A DNA stretch of 33,827 nt from Bacteroidaceae bacterium (lineage in GTDB: Bacteria; Bacteroidota; Bacteroidia; Bacteroidales; Bacteroidaceae). Location of the stretch: NCBI GenBank assembly GCA_023227685.1, contig JALNVG010000004.1:1-33827 (forward strand). The letters are read 5' to 3'. A program made the translations under genes and the position numbers. Positions 26,504 through 33,512 of the stretch are shown in pieces (position 1 is the stretch's first letter; each line of letters opens with the position of its first letter). Under the pieces are notes generated by a model. That model had not been told where the DNA came from and searched no databases. It saw only the letters and a program-made list of their open reading frames with translations.

Positions 26504-26518
26504 AATTGATTAGAAGTG

Positions 26519-27715
26519 ATGAAGGAGATAATTACTACACTGAAAAGTGAAATGCTGAATGTTTTAACTACTAATATTCTGCCTTATTGGATGAAATGGA
26601 TGGTTGATTATGAGTCCGGTGGCTTTCATGGTCGTATTACGGGAGATGAACAGCTTATGCCGGATGCAGAAAAAGGAGCTATTCTTAATGCCCGCATCCT
26701 TTGGGCTTTCTCGGCTGCTTATCGTCAACTTGGCAACCCTGAATATTTAGTTATAGCTAAACGGGCAAAGCAGGCTATTCTTGATAATTTTTATGATAAA
26801 GAATATGGTGGCATTTATTGGTCGATTGATAATAAGAATCGGATGTTAGATGCAAAAAAACAGATTTATGCTAATGGCTTTGCGATTTATGGGTTAAGTG
26901 AACTTTATCGTGCATCCGGCGATTTTGAGGCCTTGACATATGCAATAAAATTGTTTGGCAGTATTGAATCGCATAGCTATGATAAAGAAAAAGGCGGTTA
27001 TTTTGAGGCGTTATCGCGCGAATGGAATCAGATAGATGATATGCGGCTGAGCGAAAAAGATGCCAATGAGCGAAAGACCATGAATACACATTTGCATATA
27101 CTTGAATCTTATACCAATTTGTTTCGCGTTTGGAAGGATGAACAATTGAGACAAAAATTACGTAATTTGATTTATCTTTTTATGGATAAGATATTAAATA
27201 AGAAAACGTACCATTTGCAATTATTCTTTGATGATAATTGGAATAGTAAATATGATATTGTTTCTTATGGTCATGACATTGAAGCTTCGTGGCTTTTGCT
27301 TGAGGCTTCTTTGGTGCTGGGTGAGGCGGACGTTTTGACCAAGGTGCTACCGTTGGTAAGAAAGATTGCCGAAGCGGCTGCCGAAGGTTATATGCCAGGC
27401 TTTGGAATGATTAGTGAACAGAACAAAAAAACGGGGATTACCGATCGTGAACGTGCTTGGTGGGTTCAGTGTGAGACGGTGATCGGTTACATCAATATCT
27501 ATCAGTATTTTGGTGATGAGGTGGCTTTGAAACGTGCTGCCGATTGCTGGAGTTTTATTAAAACCAATTTGATAGATAAAGAGAATGGTGAATGGTTTTG
27601 GAGTGTGTGCGCTGATGGTACGATCAATAAGAATGATGATAAAGCCGGCTTTTGGAAGTGTCCGTATCATAATAGTCGTATGTGTCTTGAAATGATTGAA
27701 AGAAATTTTGATTAA
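26519..27715 (+). CDS. Cellobiose/mannobiose 2-epimerase
   Basis: Epimerises the reducing-end sugar of beta-1,4 disaccharides at C2, here turning mannobiose into mannosyl-glucose for GH130. The 398-residue protein of the AGE (alpha6/alpha6 barrel) superfamily has no signal peptide. Catalytic histidines expected from the Ruminococcus albus enzyme are present: His193 in THLHILESYTNLFRVW, His252 in SYGHDIEASWLL and His384 in KCPYHNSRMCLEM. I use the ATG at 26519; the GTG immediately before it would add one residue. Last gene of the mannan operon; its stop codon lies inside the terminator palindrome. Confidence 0.94.
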   Translation: MKEIITTLKSEMLNVLTTNILPYWMKWMVDYESGGFHGRITGDEQLMPDAEKGAILNARILWAFSAAYRQLGNPEYLVIAKRAKQAILDNFYDKEYGGIYWSIDNKNRMLDAKKQIYANGFAIYGLSELYRASGDFEALTYAIKLFGSIESHSYDKEKGGYFEALSREWNQIDDMRLSEKDANERKTMNTHLHILESYTNLFRVWKDEQLRQKLRNLIYLFMDKILNKKTYHLQLFFDDNWNSKYDIVSYGHDIEASWLLLEASLVLGEADVLTKVLPLVRKIAEAAAEGYMPGFGMISEQNKKTGITDRERAWWVQCETVIGYINIYQYFGDEVALKRAADCWSFIKTNLIDKENGEWFWSVCADGTINKNDDKAGFWKCPYHNSRMCLEMIERNFD

Positions 27716-27768
27716 TACAAAGTTATTCCGCTTCAATACAAATTGAAGCGGAATAACTTTGTATTAAT
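27711..27768. terminator. 26-bp perfect palindrome between convergent genes (bidirectional terminator)
   Basis: Arms at 27711-27736 and 27743-27768 pair without a mismatch around a 6-nt TACAAA loop. It begins in the epimerase stop codon and ends 20 nt before the stop of the convergent small gene. Neither flank has a long T tract, although both stem ends are AT-rich. Termination from both sides, or a very stable mRNA 3' end, is likely. Confidence 0.75.
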
Positions 27769-27788
27769 ATTAAAGATAATTTTATTAA

Positions 27789-28220
27789 TTAGTCGGATTC
27801 TTCCGGTTCTTCTGGTTCTCCGGGGCCTTCTTGACGTTGGTTCTGTTGTTCATTTTGATAGGCTTCAAACTTTTTGTATTGTTTGTCATCAAGTACTGTC
27901 TTTATCTCAGCTTTGTAATCAGACATTTGTTTGTCCATAGATGCTTTCATCTCATTCATATCGCTTTCTGAAGGATGTTGACCCTCTGTCATCTGTGGAT
28001 GAAAACTAGCCATCTTTTTTGCAAAAGATAAGTTGATATTCTCAATTTTCTCTTTCTGCTCTTCTGTCAGTCCAGGTACATTCTTTTCAATCTGCTCAGT
28101 CATGTTAGCAGCCATTTTAGTAGGATCCATTGAGCGCGGTCCTTGATCCTGTGCGACTATTGCTATGGTGAAAAAGCAAAGTCCGACCATCATAAATGTA
28201 ATTTTTTTTACTGTTTCCAT
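27789..28220 (-). CDS. Small secreted helical protein, Spy/LTxxQ-like
   Basis: A 143-residue protein with a signal peptide (METVKKITFMMVGLCFFTIAIVAQ, cleavage likely near Ala23). The mature part is charged and predicted helical: TEQIEKNVPGLTEEQKEKIENINLSF contains an LTxxQ-type motif, followed by many Met/Lys/Glu residues and DKQYKKFEAYQNE. The tail is Gln/Glu/Pro-rich and ends EEPEESD. This resembles the Spy/CpxP-like periplasmic proteins common in Bacteroidales, but similarity is by pattern only and no chaperone role is shown. It is a single gene, convergent with the mannan operon. A -7 box TATCTTTG lies at 28267-28274 (minus), about 47 nt before the ATG, without a clear -33. Confidence 0.75.
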   Translation of the reverse strand: METVKKITFMMVGLCFFTIAIVAQDQGPRSMDPTKMAANMTEQIEKNVPGLTEEQKEKIENINLSFAKKMASFHPQMTEGQHPSESDMNEMKASMDKQMSDYKAEIKTVLDDKQYKKFEAYQNEQQNQRQEGPGEPEEPEESD

Positions 28221-28266
28221 TTTTTTCTTTGTTTTAAAAAAATATTTTTTTAAATCTTTTGATATA

Positions 28267-28274
28267 CAAAGATA
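28267..28274 (-). promoter_or_regulatory. Candidate -7 box for the small secreted protein
   Basis: Exact TATCTTTG on the minus strand at a sensible distance from the ATG at 28220. No TTTG at -33. Confidence 0.5.
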
Positions 28275-28368
28275 AACAATATGAGATGATCGTCATGATG
28301 AAAAAGACAAAGGACCTTATTGTCTCTGCCAATTACCGAAATTTATCTATAACAGGTTATCTTGGAAG

Positions 28369-29325
28369 TTATTTGTAAATTAATATGGTAATATAAATAA
28401 TATAGCAAAGTATCATTATACCGCCTTCAACTCTCATAATAGTACGCTTGGCAAAAAAACGGGCGAATAGCCAGAACAGAACTCCTGAAAATATAAGCAT
28501 AGTGAAATCAAGGTTTGTCATTCCCGTTGCCTTGAGGGGTGCAATGGTAGCCGAACAGCCCAAGATAAAAAAAATATTGAAGAGATTACTTCCGATAATA
28601 TTTCCGATTGCTAATTCCGGATTTTTTTTGCAGGCAGCTACTACTGATGTGGCAAGTTCGGGCAATGAGGTACCTCCTGCAATTATTGTTATGGCGATGA
28701 TAGATTCGCTTACTCCTAGTTCGCGAGCAATGCCAATGGCGCCATCAATAAATATCTGGCTACCGTAAATCAATGCGACCAGGCCGCCAATGATGTATGA
28801 GATAGATTTCCACATTGGAAGTTGCGGAATTTCGATTTCTTCCGTATTTCCCGTTTGTTCTTTTTTAGCAATACTGAAAGTATACCCCATGAAGATGACG
28901 AAAAAACAAAGTAGGATTAAGCCGTCGGTAGTGCTGATTACGTTTTTTGAAGCATGGTCAAAGAGAACATCGTTGGCGCAAATAAACAGAACGATAGAAG
29001 CAAGAATACTTAGCGGAATACCTTTACGCAAGATGTCTTTTGTTATGACAATAGGAGCGATCAAAGCAGTACATCCGACTATCATCAGTGTGTTAAATAT
29101 ATTACTTCCGATGATATTACCAATTGAAATACCTGCGTTTCCTTTTAAGGCTGATGATACGCTAATGGCAAATTCTGGTGCGGAAGTTCCGAATGCTACT
29201 ATAGTCAGTCCGATAACGATAGTTGAAACACGAAAATGTTTGGCAATGGATGATGCACCGTCGGTCAGTCCGTTGGCACCGAGAAGTATAAGGATTAAGC
29301 CTCCGATAAAAAGTAATATATTCAT
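28369..29325 (-). CDS. CaCA-superfamily sodium/calcium (cation) antiporter, YrbG type
   Basis: A 318-residue inner-membrane exchanger with about ten membrane segments. The two inverted alpha repeats that define the family are plain: residues about 46-80 (GTSAPEFAISVSSAL then GNIIGSNIFNTL) and 217-250 (GGTSLPELATSVVAA then GNIIGSNLFNIF), whose acidic residues in the SxPE motifs bind the cation. A charged loop (SIAKKEQTGNTEEIEIPQ, residues about 151-168) separates the halves. Exchange of Ca2+ for Na+ or H+ is the family role; the exact ions are not readable. It appears to be a single gene. A -7 box TATCTTTG lies at 29344-29351 on the minus strand. Confidence 0.92.
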   Translation of the reverse strand: MNILLFIGGLILILLGANGLTDGASSIAKHFRVSTIVIGLTIVAFGTSAPEFAISVSSALKGNAGISIGNIIGSNIFNTLMIVGCTALIAPIVITKDILRKGIPLSILASIVLFICANDVLFDHASKNVISTTDGLILLCFFVIFMGYTFSIAKKEQTGNTEEIEIPQLPMWKSISYIIGGLVALIYGSQIFIDGAIGIARELGVSESIIAITIIAGGTSLPELATSVVAACKKNPELAIGNIIGSNLFNIFFILGCSATIAPLKATGMTNLDFTMLIFSGVLFWLFARFFAKRTIMRVEGGIMILCYIIYITILIYK

Positions 29326-29343
29326 ATTTGTATCTGTTTACCG

Positions 29344-29351
29344 CAAAGATA
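29344..29351 (-). promoter_or_regulatory. Candidate -7 box for the CaCA antiporter
   Basis: Exact TATCTTTG on the minus strand, 18 nt before the ATG at 29325. No good -33 box seen. Confidence 0.5.
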
Positions 29352-29502
29352 ATAATTCTCTTCGATGAAAACTTAATAGTTCTGTTTATATTTATCGGGG
29401 TGTAGAAGTTTTATGATATTATTAAATGCAAATGTTATAATTGTACATATTAATCCTTGTAAATTTGTCTACCTTCAAAAAAGTCGAAATTTGTTATATT
29501 AA

Positions 29503-30726
29503 TCAAGTATGCTCATTTGTTTTTTTGCATCGTATGAGTATCTTGCTGCCGTCGTTCATTTGTGTAGCAAATAAGTAAATATCTCCGCCGTCTTTGAGAT
29601 TGATGCGTTTTCTTAGTTCGATTACGGAGGAGGGGAAGTTCCGAATAGTCAGGTTGCCCTTTTTTAAGTCGTAAAGTAAGAGCTTTATTTCTTTTTTATT
29701 GAAAGAACTATGCCCTGTAATGTGAAATATCCTGCCTGGAAAATTTGCAACTAGTGAATCTGAAGTGTATAAGTGGCTATTGGGATGTAGTTTCTTCACG
29801 TTATATATATAAGCGATTCTCCGAAAAGCACCGGCTTTCAGTAACGAAGCATTTGGTTCATATAGATATTGACCGATTTTATCAGTGTATTCACAAGGGC
29901 TTTCCTGTTCTTCTTTCCGAGTAAACACGAAATGCTGTGTGGTTTGCTTTTGAAGATTTACGCAATGAATCGGGATGTTATAGGATGTATCTATTACATC
30001 TTCTTTTTTATGTAATAAGAGAAGGAGTTCTTTACACTCGTTATTTACTGATAATACATGTGCTTCGAAAACATTTTTTAATTCGTCTAAGGCTTTTGAT
30101 AAATCAAGCATCGGTGATAATTTGATCAATACTTGTGATGCTTTTGAAAGTAATAGTTCTTCAATGTCAATAACGTTGGGTTCGCAGTCGGCAATGGCAA
30201 CTATTCGGCCTCCATTTGCATTTCGTCTTGCAGGGTCGATATAGATACTGTTTACCGGTGGCATATCGGTTAGGTAGCTTATACTATCGTCATTTACAAC
30301 ATTGATATTTGCTAACTTCAAAACGCAAAAGTTATGCTTTGCTAATTCGCAGAGTTCCTGCTGATGTTCTACATAGATAGAAGTGAGAAATTTTTGTGAA
30401 ATAAAAGAAAAGTCGATACCAAATCCTCCGGTGAGATCAGCAAATGATTCACCTTGCATTAATTGTGTTTTATATTTGGCCGTTGCTTCGGATGAACATT
30501 GTTCTAGGGATAGATGTTGTGGATATAAGATGTTGCTATTATTAGCCCATGATGGTATTTTTTCAATAGCTGTCTGCCAACCGGCTATTTGAGTTATGGC
30601 TGTTTTCAAGTCTATATTAGGGGATTTATTGTCCTGTAGAGCGAGTTTCTCAATATTTTCTTTTCGGTTTATTTGGATAAATCGTAAAGTTTCCGGAGAT
30701 ATTTTTATTGTAAACTTCGTGTCCAT
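29503..30726 (-). CDS. Class I SAM-dependent methyltransferase with THUMP-like C-terminal domain
   Basis: A 407-residue cytoplasmic protein. The SAM-binding motif I is DLTGGFGID (residues 97-105), the acidic motif II is YVEHQQ, and the catalytic-type loop is IYIDPARRNANGGR (DPARR at 164-168), reminiscent of DPPY/DPPR methyltransferases acting on RNA or protein amines. The C-terminal part (from LYEPNASLLKAGAFRRIA) matches the Bacteroidetes group typified by P. gingivalis PG_1098 with a ferredoxin-like insert and a THUMP-like tail, as I recall it. An RNA substrate is plausible, not shown. It is probably monocistronic; a -7 box TATTTTTG occurs at 30768-30775 (minus). The 176-bp gap downstream to the antiporter shows no terminator I can support. 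Confidence 0.8.
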   Translation of the reverse strand: MDTKFTIKISPETLRFIQINRKENIEKLALQDNKSPNIDLKTAITQIAGWQTAIEKIPSWANNSNILYPQHLSLEQCSSEATAKYKTQLMQGESFADLTGGFGIDFSFISQKFLTSIYVEHQQELCELAKHNFCVLKLANINVVNDDSISYLTDMPPVNSIYIDPARRNANGGRIVAIADCEPNVIDIEELLLSKASQVLIKLSPMLDLSKALDELKNVFEAHVLSVNNECKELLLLLHKKEDVIDTSYNIPIHCVNLQKQTTQHFVFTRKEEQESPCEYTDKIGQYLYEPNASLLKAGAFRRIAYIYNVKKLHPNSHLYTSDSLVANFPGRIFHITGHSSFNKKEIKLLLYDLKKGNLTIRNFPSSVIELRKRINLKDGGDIYLFATQMNDGSKILIRCKKTNEHT

Positions 30727-30901
30727 ATGTGGATGATTTTAAATGTATTAGAATAAACACTATTCTACAAAAATAGGAAAATAGTATCTTAATTTTTTTC
30801 TTGTTGATTTTATTTTAAAATTAAAAATGTATGATATGTAAATAAACCAAAGAATATTTATCAAGTGGGTTCTATCTCTATTATTTTAGCTTGTCTTTTT
30901 G

Positions 30902-30939
30902 TAGAAATAAAAATAGGCAGTTATTATTATAACTGCCTA
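30902..30939 (-). terminator. Intrinsic terminator of the tRNA gene
   Basis: Perfect 10-bp arms (AGGCAGTTAT at 30915-30924 and ATAACTGCCT at 30929-30938, extended by one T-A pair) with a TATT loop. On the minus strand the stem is followed by ATTTTTATTTC. It lies 13 nt past the tRNA 3' end. Confidence 0.88.
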
Positions 30940-30951
30940 AGATAATAGGTG

Positions 30952-31025
30952 TGGGCCATCTTGGGCTTGAACCAAGGACCTCCAGATTATGAGTCTGTTG
31001 CTCTAACCAACTGAGCTAAAAGCCC
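30952..31025 (-). tRNA. tRNA with CAU anticodon (elongator tRNA-Met; tRNA-Ile2 not excluded)
   Basis: The 74-nt minus-strand cloverleaf has acceptor GGGCTTT pairing with ATGGCCC, D arm GCTC/GAGC with loop AGTTGGTTA, anticodon loop CTCATAA, T stem CTTGG/CCAAG with TTCAAGC, and discriminator A. CCA is not encoded. Two imperfections are visible: T6·T67 in the acceptor and A27·G43 at the top of the anticodon stem. The lack of a C1-A72-type mismatch and of three G-C pairs below the loop argues against the initiator tRNA. CAU is used by elongator Met and by lysidine-modified Ile2, and I cannot separate these by eye. It has its own promoter and terminator. Confidence 0.9.
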
Positions 31026-31053
31026 CTATAACCGTTTTTGTCTAATGCGATTG

Positions 31054-31085
31054 CAAAAGTAATATTTCTTGTTGTAATCTGCAAA
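31054..31085 (-). promoter_or_regulatory. Consensus promoter of the tRNA gene
   Basis: On the minus strand, TTTG (31082-31085), a 20-nt spacer and TACTTTTG (31054-31061) match the full Bacteroides consensus. The start should be about 22 nt upstream of the tRNA 5' end. Confidence 0.85.
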
Positions 31086-31140
31086 CCTTTTGGCGAAAAA
31101 GTCAGATTAGAATTATAAAAAGAGAAACTTTGCCTGTTTT

Positions 31141-31620
31141 TTACTGATTATCGTCGGTATCGTTCATGATAATAGGAATTTCTTTTTTGATGCTTTGCTC
31201 TAGTGAAATTAATGTTTCTGTAGAAACAACGCCTGGGATTTCTTGCATTTTATTATTTAGCAAATCCATCAAATGTTCGTTATCACGAGCATATAATTTA
31301 GTCAGCATGGTATATGGACCGGTAGTGAAATGGCACTCAACGATTTCGGGTATTTTTATGAGTTCTGCTACAACGGATTTGTACATGGAACCCTTTTCGA
31401 GTTTGATTCCGACATAAGTGCAGGTCCTATATCCCAATTTCTTGGCATTAACTAAATATGCTGAGCCCGTAATTACGCCCATATCCGACATCCTTTGTAC
31501 TCTCTGATGAATGGCGGCTCTTGATACTCCGCATTCTGCCGCAACATCTTTAAATGGTATGCGAGCATTCTGACTGATAATCTCTAATATTTGTCTATCT
31601 AACTTATCTATTTTTTCCAT
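31141..31620 (-). CDS. Lrp/AsnC-family transcriptional regulator
   Basis: A 159-residue regulator with the standard layout: N-terminal helix-turn-helix (LDRQILEIISQNARIPFKDVAAECGVSRAAIHQRVQRM, residues about 6-43) and C-terminal RAM ligand-binding domain (residues about 65-140, with VECHFTTGPYTMLTKLYARD). I start at the ATG at 31620; the frame is open to 31734, but that stretch is hydrophobic leader-like sequence without family counterpart, and a -7 box TACATTTG lies at 31660-31667 between the two. No amino-acid-metabolism gene is adjacent apart from the distant arg operon, so the ligand and targets are unknown. It is flanked by the tRNA and a strong FKBP terminator. Confidence 0.92.
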   Translation of the reverse strand: MEKIDKLDRQILEIISQNARIPFKDVAAECGVSRAAIHQRVQRMSDMGVITGSAYLVNAKKLGYRTCTYVGIKLEKGSMYKSVVAELIKIPEIVECHFTTGPYTMLTKLYARDNEHLMDLLNNKMQEIPGVVSTETLISLEQSIKKEIPIIMNDTDDNQ

Positions 31621-31659
31621 AATCTTTATTTTTAGATTTAAAATGTTGCAAATAGTAAG

Positions 31660-31667
31660 CAAATGTA
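31660..31667 (-). promoter_or_regulatory. Candidate -7 box for the Lrp/AsnC gene
   Basis: TACATTTG on the minus strand fits TAnnTTTG, 39 nt before the ATG at 31620. No -33 TTTG is seen. Confidence 0.45.
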
Positions 31668-31717
31668 GTGATTTTATTTGTAAGTTATGCACTTTTGAAA
31701 GAAAAGTTGCTCTAAAG

Positions 31718-31753
31718 AATAAAAAAAGGTGCAAAATTTAATTTTGCACCTTT
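31718..31753 (-). terminator. Intrinsic terminator of the FKBP operon
   Basis: Perfect 13-bp arms (AAAGGTGCAAAAT at 31725-31737; 31741-31753) with a 3-nt loop. On the minus strand it is followed by seven T residues in total after the GCACC core. It lies 20 nt past the stop of the lipoprotein FKBP gene. Confidence 0.92.
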
Positions 31754-31773
31754 CATTTTATCTTATCAATTCT

Positions 31774-32649
31774 CTATTTTTTATCTTTTGTTATATCTAA
31801 TAGTTCAACTTCAAAAATCAAAGTTGAGTAAGGCTTAATTTTACCGGCCATTTTTGAGCCATATGCCAAATCCTGAGGAACGTATAATTCCCATTTTGAA
31901 CCTACAGGCATCATGGTCAAAGCTTCTGTCCATCCCTTGATCACTTGATTTGCACGGAATTCAGCAGGTTGGTTACGCTTGTAAGAGCTGTCAAATTCTG
32001 TACCGTCAATCAGTGTTCCTTTGTAGTTTACTTTTATCTTACTAGTATCGGAAGGTATTGCACCTGTTCCTTTAGTGATAATTTTATATTGTAAACCGCT
32101 TTTTGTAGTGATGACACCAGCTTTGGTTTTATTTTCTGCTAAGAATTTCTCACCGGCAACTTTGTTGTCAGCATATTTTGTTTCGGAAACTTTTTCTTTA
32201 ATAGTTTCCATTTTCTCTTGTGCATAAGCTTGAGCTTGTGACATGGTCATCTTACCACTCTTTTCAAGAGTTCCTGAGATGAAACCTGCGAGGAAGTTAT
32301 CTTTGCTAATTGTTTTGGTTGAGTCACCTTCAAACAATTGTTCGTTGATGCCCTTAACCATTTGGTTACTGATTTGTTGACCGATTTGTAAACCTGCCAT
32401 ATAAGCGATTTCTTTTTTGCTGGTCTTCTTTGTACCATCCGTAACACCCTTGATGAATTCATTTATGTAAGCAGTGTCAACGTTTAAACGTCCGGTTAAA
32501 TAAGGTTTCAAACCTTGTGTGTTTGCCATACCGATGGCGTAAGACAGAGAATCAATGTCTGTTTTTAAATTTGCTTTAGGAGCCTGAGCCGTGCATGCTG
32601 CAAAACTTAAAGCAGCACCAGCAACCATTAAAATACTAACTTTTTTCAT
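31774..32649 (-). CDS. FKBP-type peptidyl-prolyl isomerase, probable lipoprotein (Mip/FkpA-like)
   Basis: A 291-residue envelope prolyl isomerase and chaperone. The signal sequence MKKVSILMVAGAALSFAAC ends in a cysteine (Cys19) preceded by F-A-A, a lipobox-like end, so it is probably a lipoprotein. The middle is the helical FKBP_N dimerisation region (residues about 30-170; IDSLSYAIGMANTQG, KISKDNFLAGF). The FKBP_C catalytic domain (about 180-290) keeps FDSSYKRNQPAEF, VIKGWTEAL, KWELYVPQDLAYG and STLIFEVELL, which hold the aromatic pocket. It is 23 nt downstream of a second, shorter FKBP gene with a very similar catalytic domain, and both share the terminator at 31718-31753. Confidence 0.93.
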   Translation of the reverse strand: MKKVSILMVAGAALSFAACTAQAPKANLKTDIDSLSYAIGMANTQGLKPYLTGRLNVDTAYINEFIKGVTDGTKKTSKKEIAYMAGLQIGQQISNQMVKGINEQLFEGDSTKTISKDNFLAGFISGTLEKSGKMTMSQAQAYAQEKMETIKEKVSETKYADNKVAGEKFLAENKTKAGVITTKSGLQYKIITKGTGAIPSDTSKIKVNYKGTLIDGTEFDSSYKRNQPAEFRANQVIKGWTEALTMMPVGSKWELYVPQDLAYGSKMAGKIKPYSTLIFEVELLDITKDKK

Positions 32650-32672
32650 TTTTTTCTTTTTGAAATTTATAT

Positions 32673-33257
32673 TTATATTACTTTAATTAGTTCTACATCA
32701 AAAATCAAGGTGCTGTGAGGTGGTATCATTTCGCCTGCGCCTTGTGCACCATAGCCAAGTTCGGAAGGAATATAAAGTTTCCATTTCGAACCTTCGCTCA
32801 TTAATTGTAGAGCTTCCACCCATCCCGGAATTACTTGATTCACGCCGAACTGTGCGGGTTGGTTACGCTTATAAGAACTGTCGAACATTGTTCCATTAAG
32901 AAGCTTGCCTTCATAATGACACTTAACCTGATCGGTAGCCTTGGCTTTTTTGCCTTTGCCTTCAGTGATTACTTCGTATTGTAAACCGCTGGGTAAAGTA
33001 ATAATACCTTCTTTTTTCTTGTTTTCTTCTAGAAATTTATTTCCTTCTTCAATAGCTGAGCTGCTCATTTTTTTTCCTAATTCTTCGAAATACTTATTGA
33101 CAATTAGATGTGCTTCCTGATCTTCAATGGCTTTAGGATTATCTTCAAGAACATCTTTTATTGCTTGTGCAAAATCATCAACAACGAGATCGTTTGTGCC
33201 CATCCCGCGTAAATTCTGACCTATTCCTAGCCCAATTGCATAACTTAATTTATCCAT
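32673..33257 (-). CDS. FKBP-type peptidyl-prolyl isomerase, cytoplasmic form
   Basis: A 194-residue prolyl isomerase without a signal peptide. A short FKBP_N-like helical region (LSYAIGLGIGQNLRGMG to the KKMSSSAIEEGNKFLEENKKKEG linker) precedes a catalytic domain with FDSSYKRNQPAQF, VIPGWVEAL, KWKLYIPSELGYG and STLIFDVELI. These blocks are nearly the same as in the adjacent lipoprotein gene, so the two look like a tandem duplication in which one copy gained or lost the signal peptide. It is the first gene of the pair. A -7 box TATTTTTG lies at 33320-33327 on the minus strand, about 63 nt before the ATG. Confidence 0.92.
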   Translation of the reverse strand: MDKLSYAIGLGIGQNLRGMGTNDLVVDDFAQAIKDVLEDNPKAIEDQEAHLIVNKYFEELGKKMSSSAIEEGNKFLEENKKKEGIITLPSGLQYEVITEGKGKKAKATDQVKCHYEGKLLNGTMFDSSYKRNQPAQFGVNQVIPGWVEALQLMSEGSKWKLYIPSELGYGAQGAGEMIPPHSTLIFDVELIKVI

Positions 33258-33319
33258 ATTTTGTTATTAGAGGTTGATTTAAAGTTTCGTTGTCTCAATC
33301 TGTATAAATATTTAAGATA

Positions 33320-33327
33320 CAAAAATA
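33320..33327 (-). promoter_or_regulatory. Candidate -7 box of the FKBP operon
   Basis: TATTTTTG on the minus strand fits TAnnTTTG. No TTTG at -33. The 255-bp gap to the divergent Sir2 gene shows no gene. Confidence 0.45.
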
Positions 33328-33483
33328 CTTCTTTTATTTTAATCTTGTTATATTAATACCATAAAATTTCTTATTGAAAAGTAATAAATCATTTTTTTGT
33401 AACTCATCCGAGTTTTTTTGTCGTCTTTTTTAATCATAAATATAAAAATATAGTTTTGAGGGACTTTTCTCCAGAATATTATT

Positions 33484-33491
33484 TAATTTTG
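33484..33491 (+). promoter_or_regulatory. Candidate -7 box for the Sir2-type gene
   Basis: TAATTTTG fits TAnnTTTG, 21 nt before the ATG at 33513. The nearest TTTG upstream (33455-33458) is 25 nt away, longer than usual. Confidence 0.45.
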
Positions 33492-33512
33492 TTATAGATT
33501 AAAAATTGATTT

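Noticed and set aside
17981..27715. Complete polysaccharide utilisation locus
   Set aside because: No SusC-like TonB receptor, SusD-like lipoprotein or hybrid two-component regulator is encoded in or next to the cluster within the window.
27347..27940. Two opposite-strand frames that both begin MKRNNFVLI
   Set aside because: Both starts come from the 26-bp palindrome at 27711-27768, so the shared N-terminus is an artefact of symmetry; each then runs antisense to a real gene.
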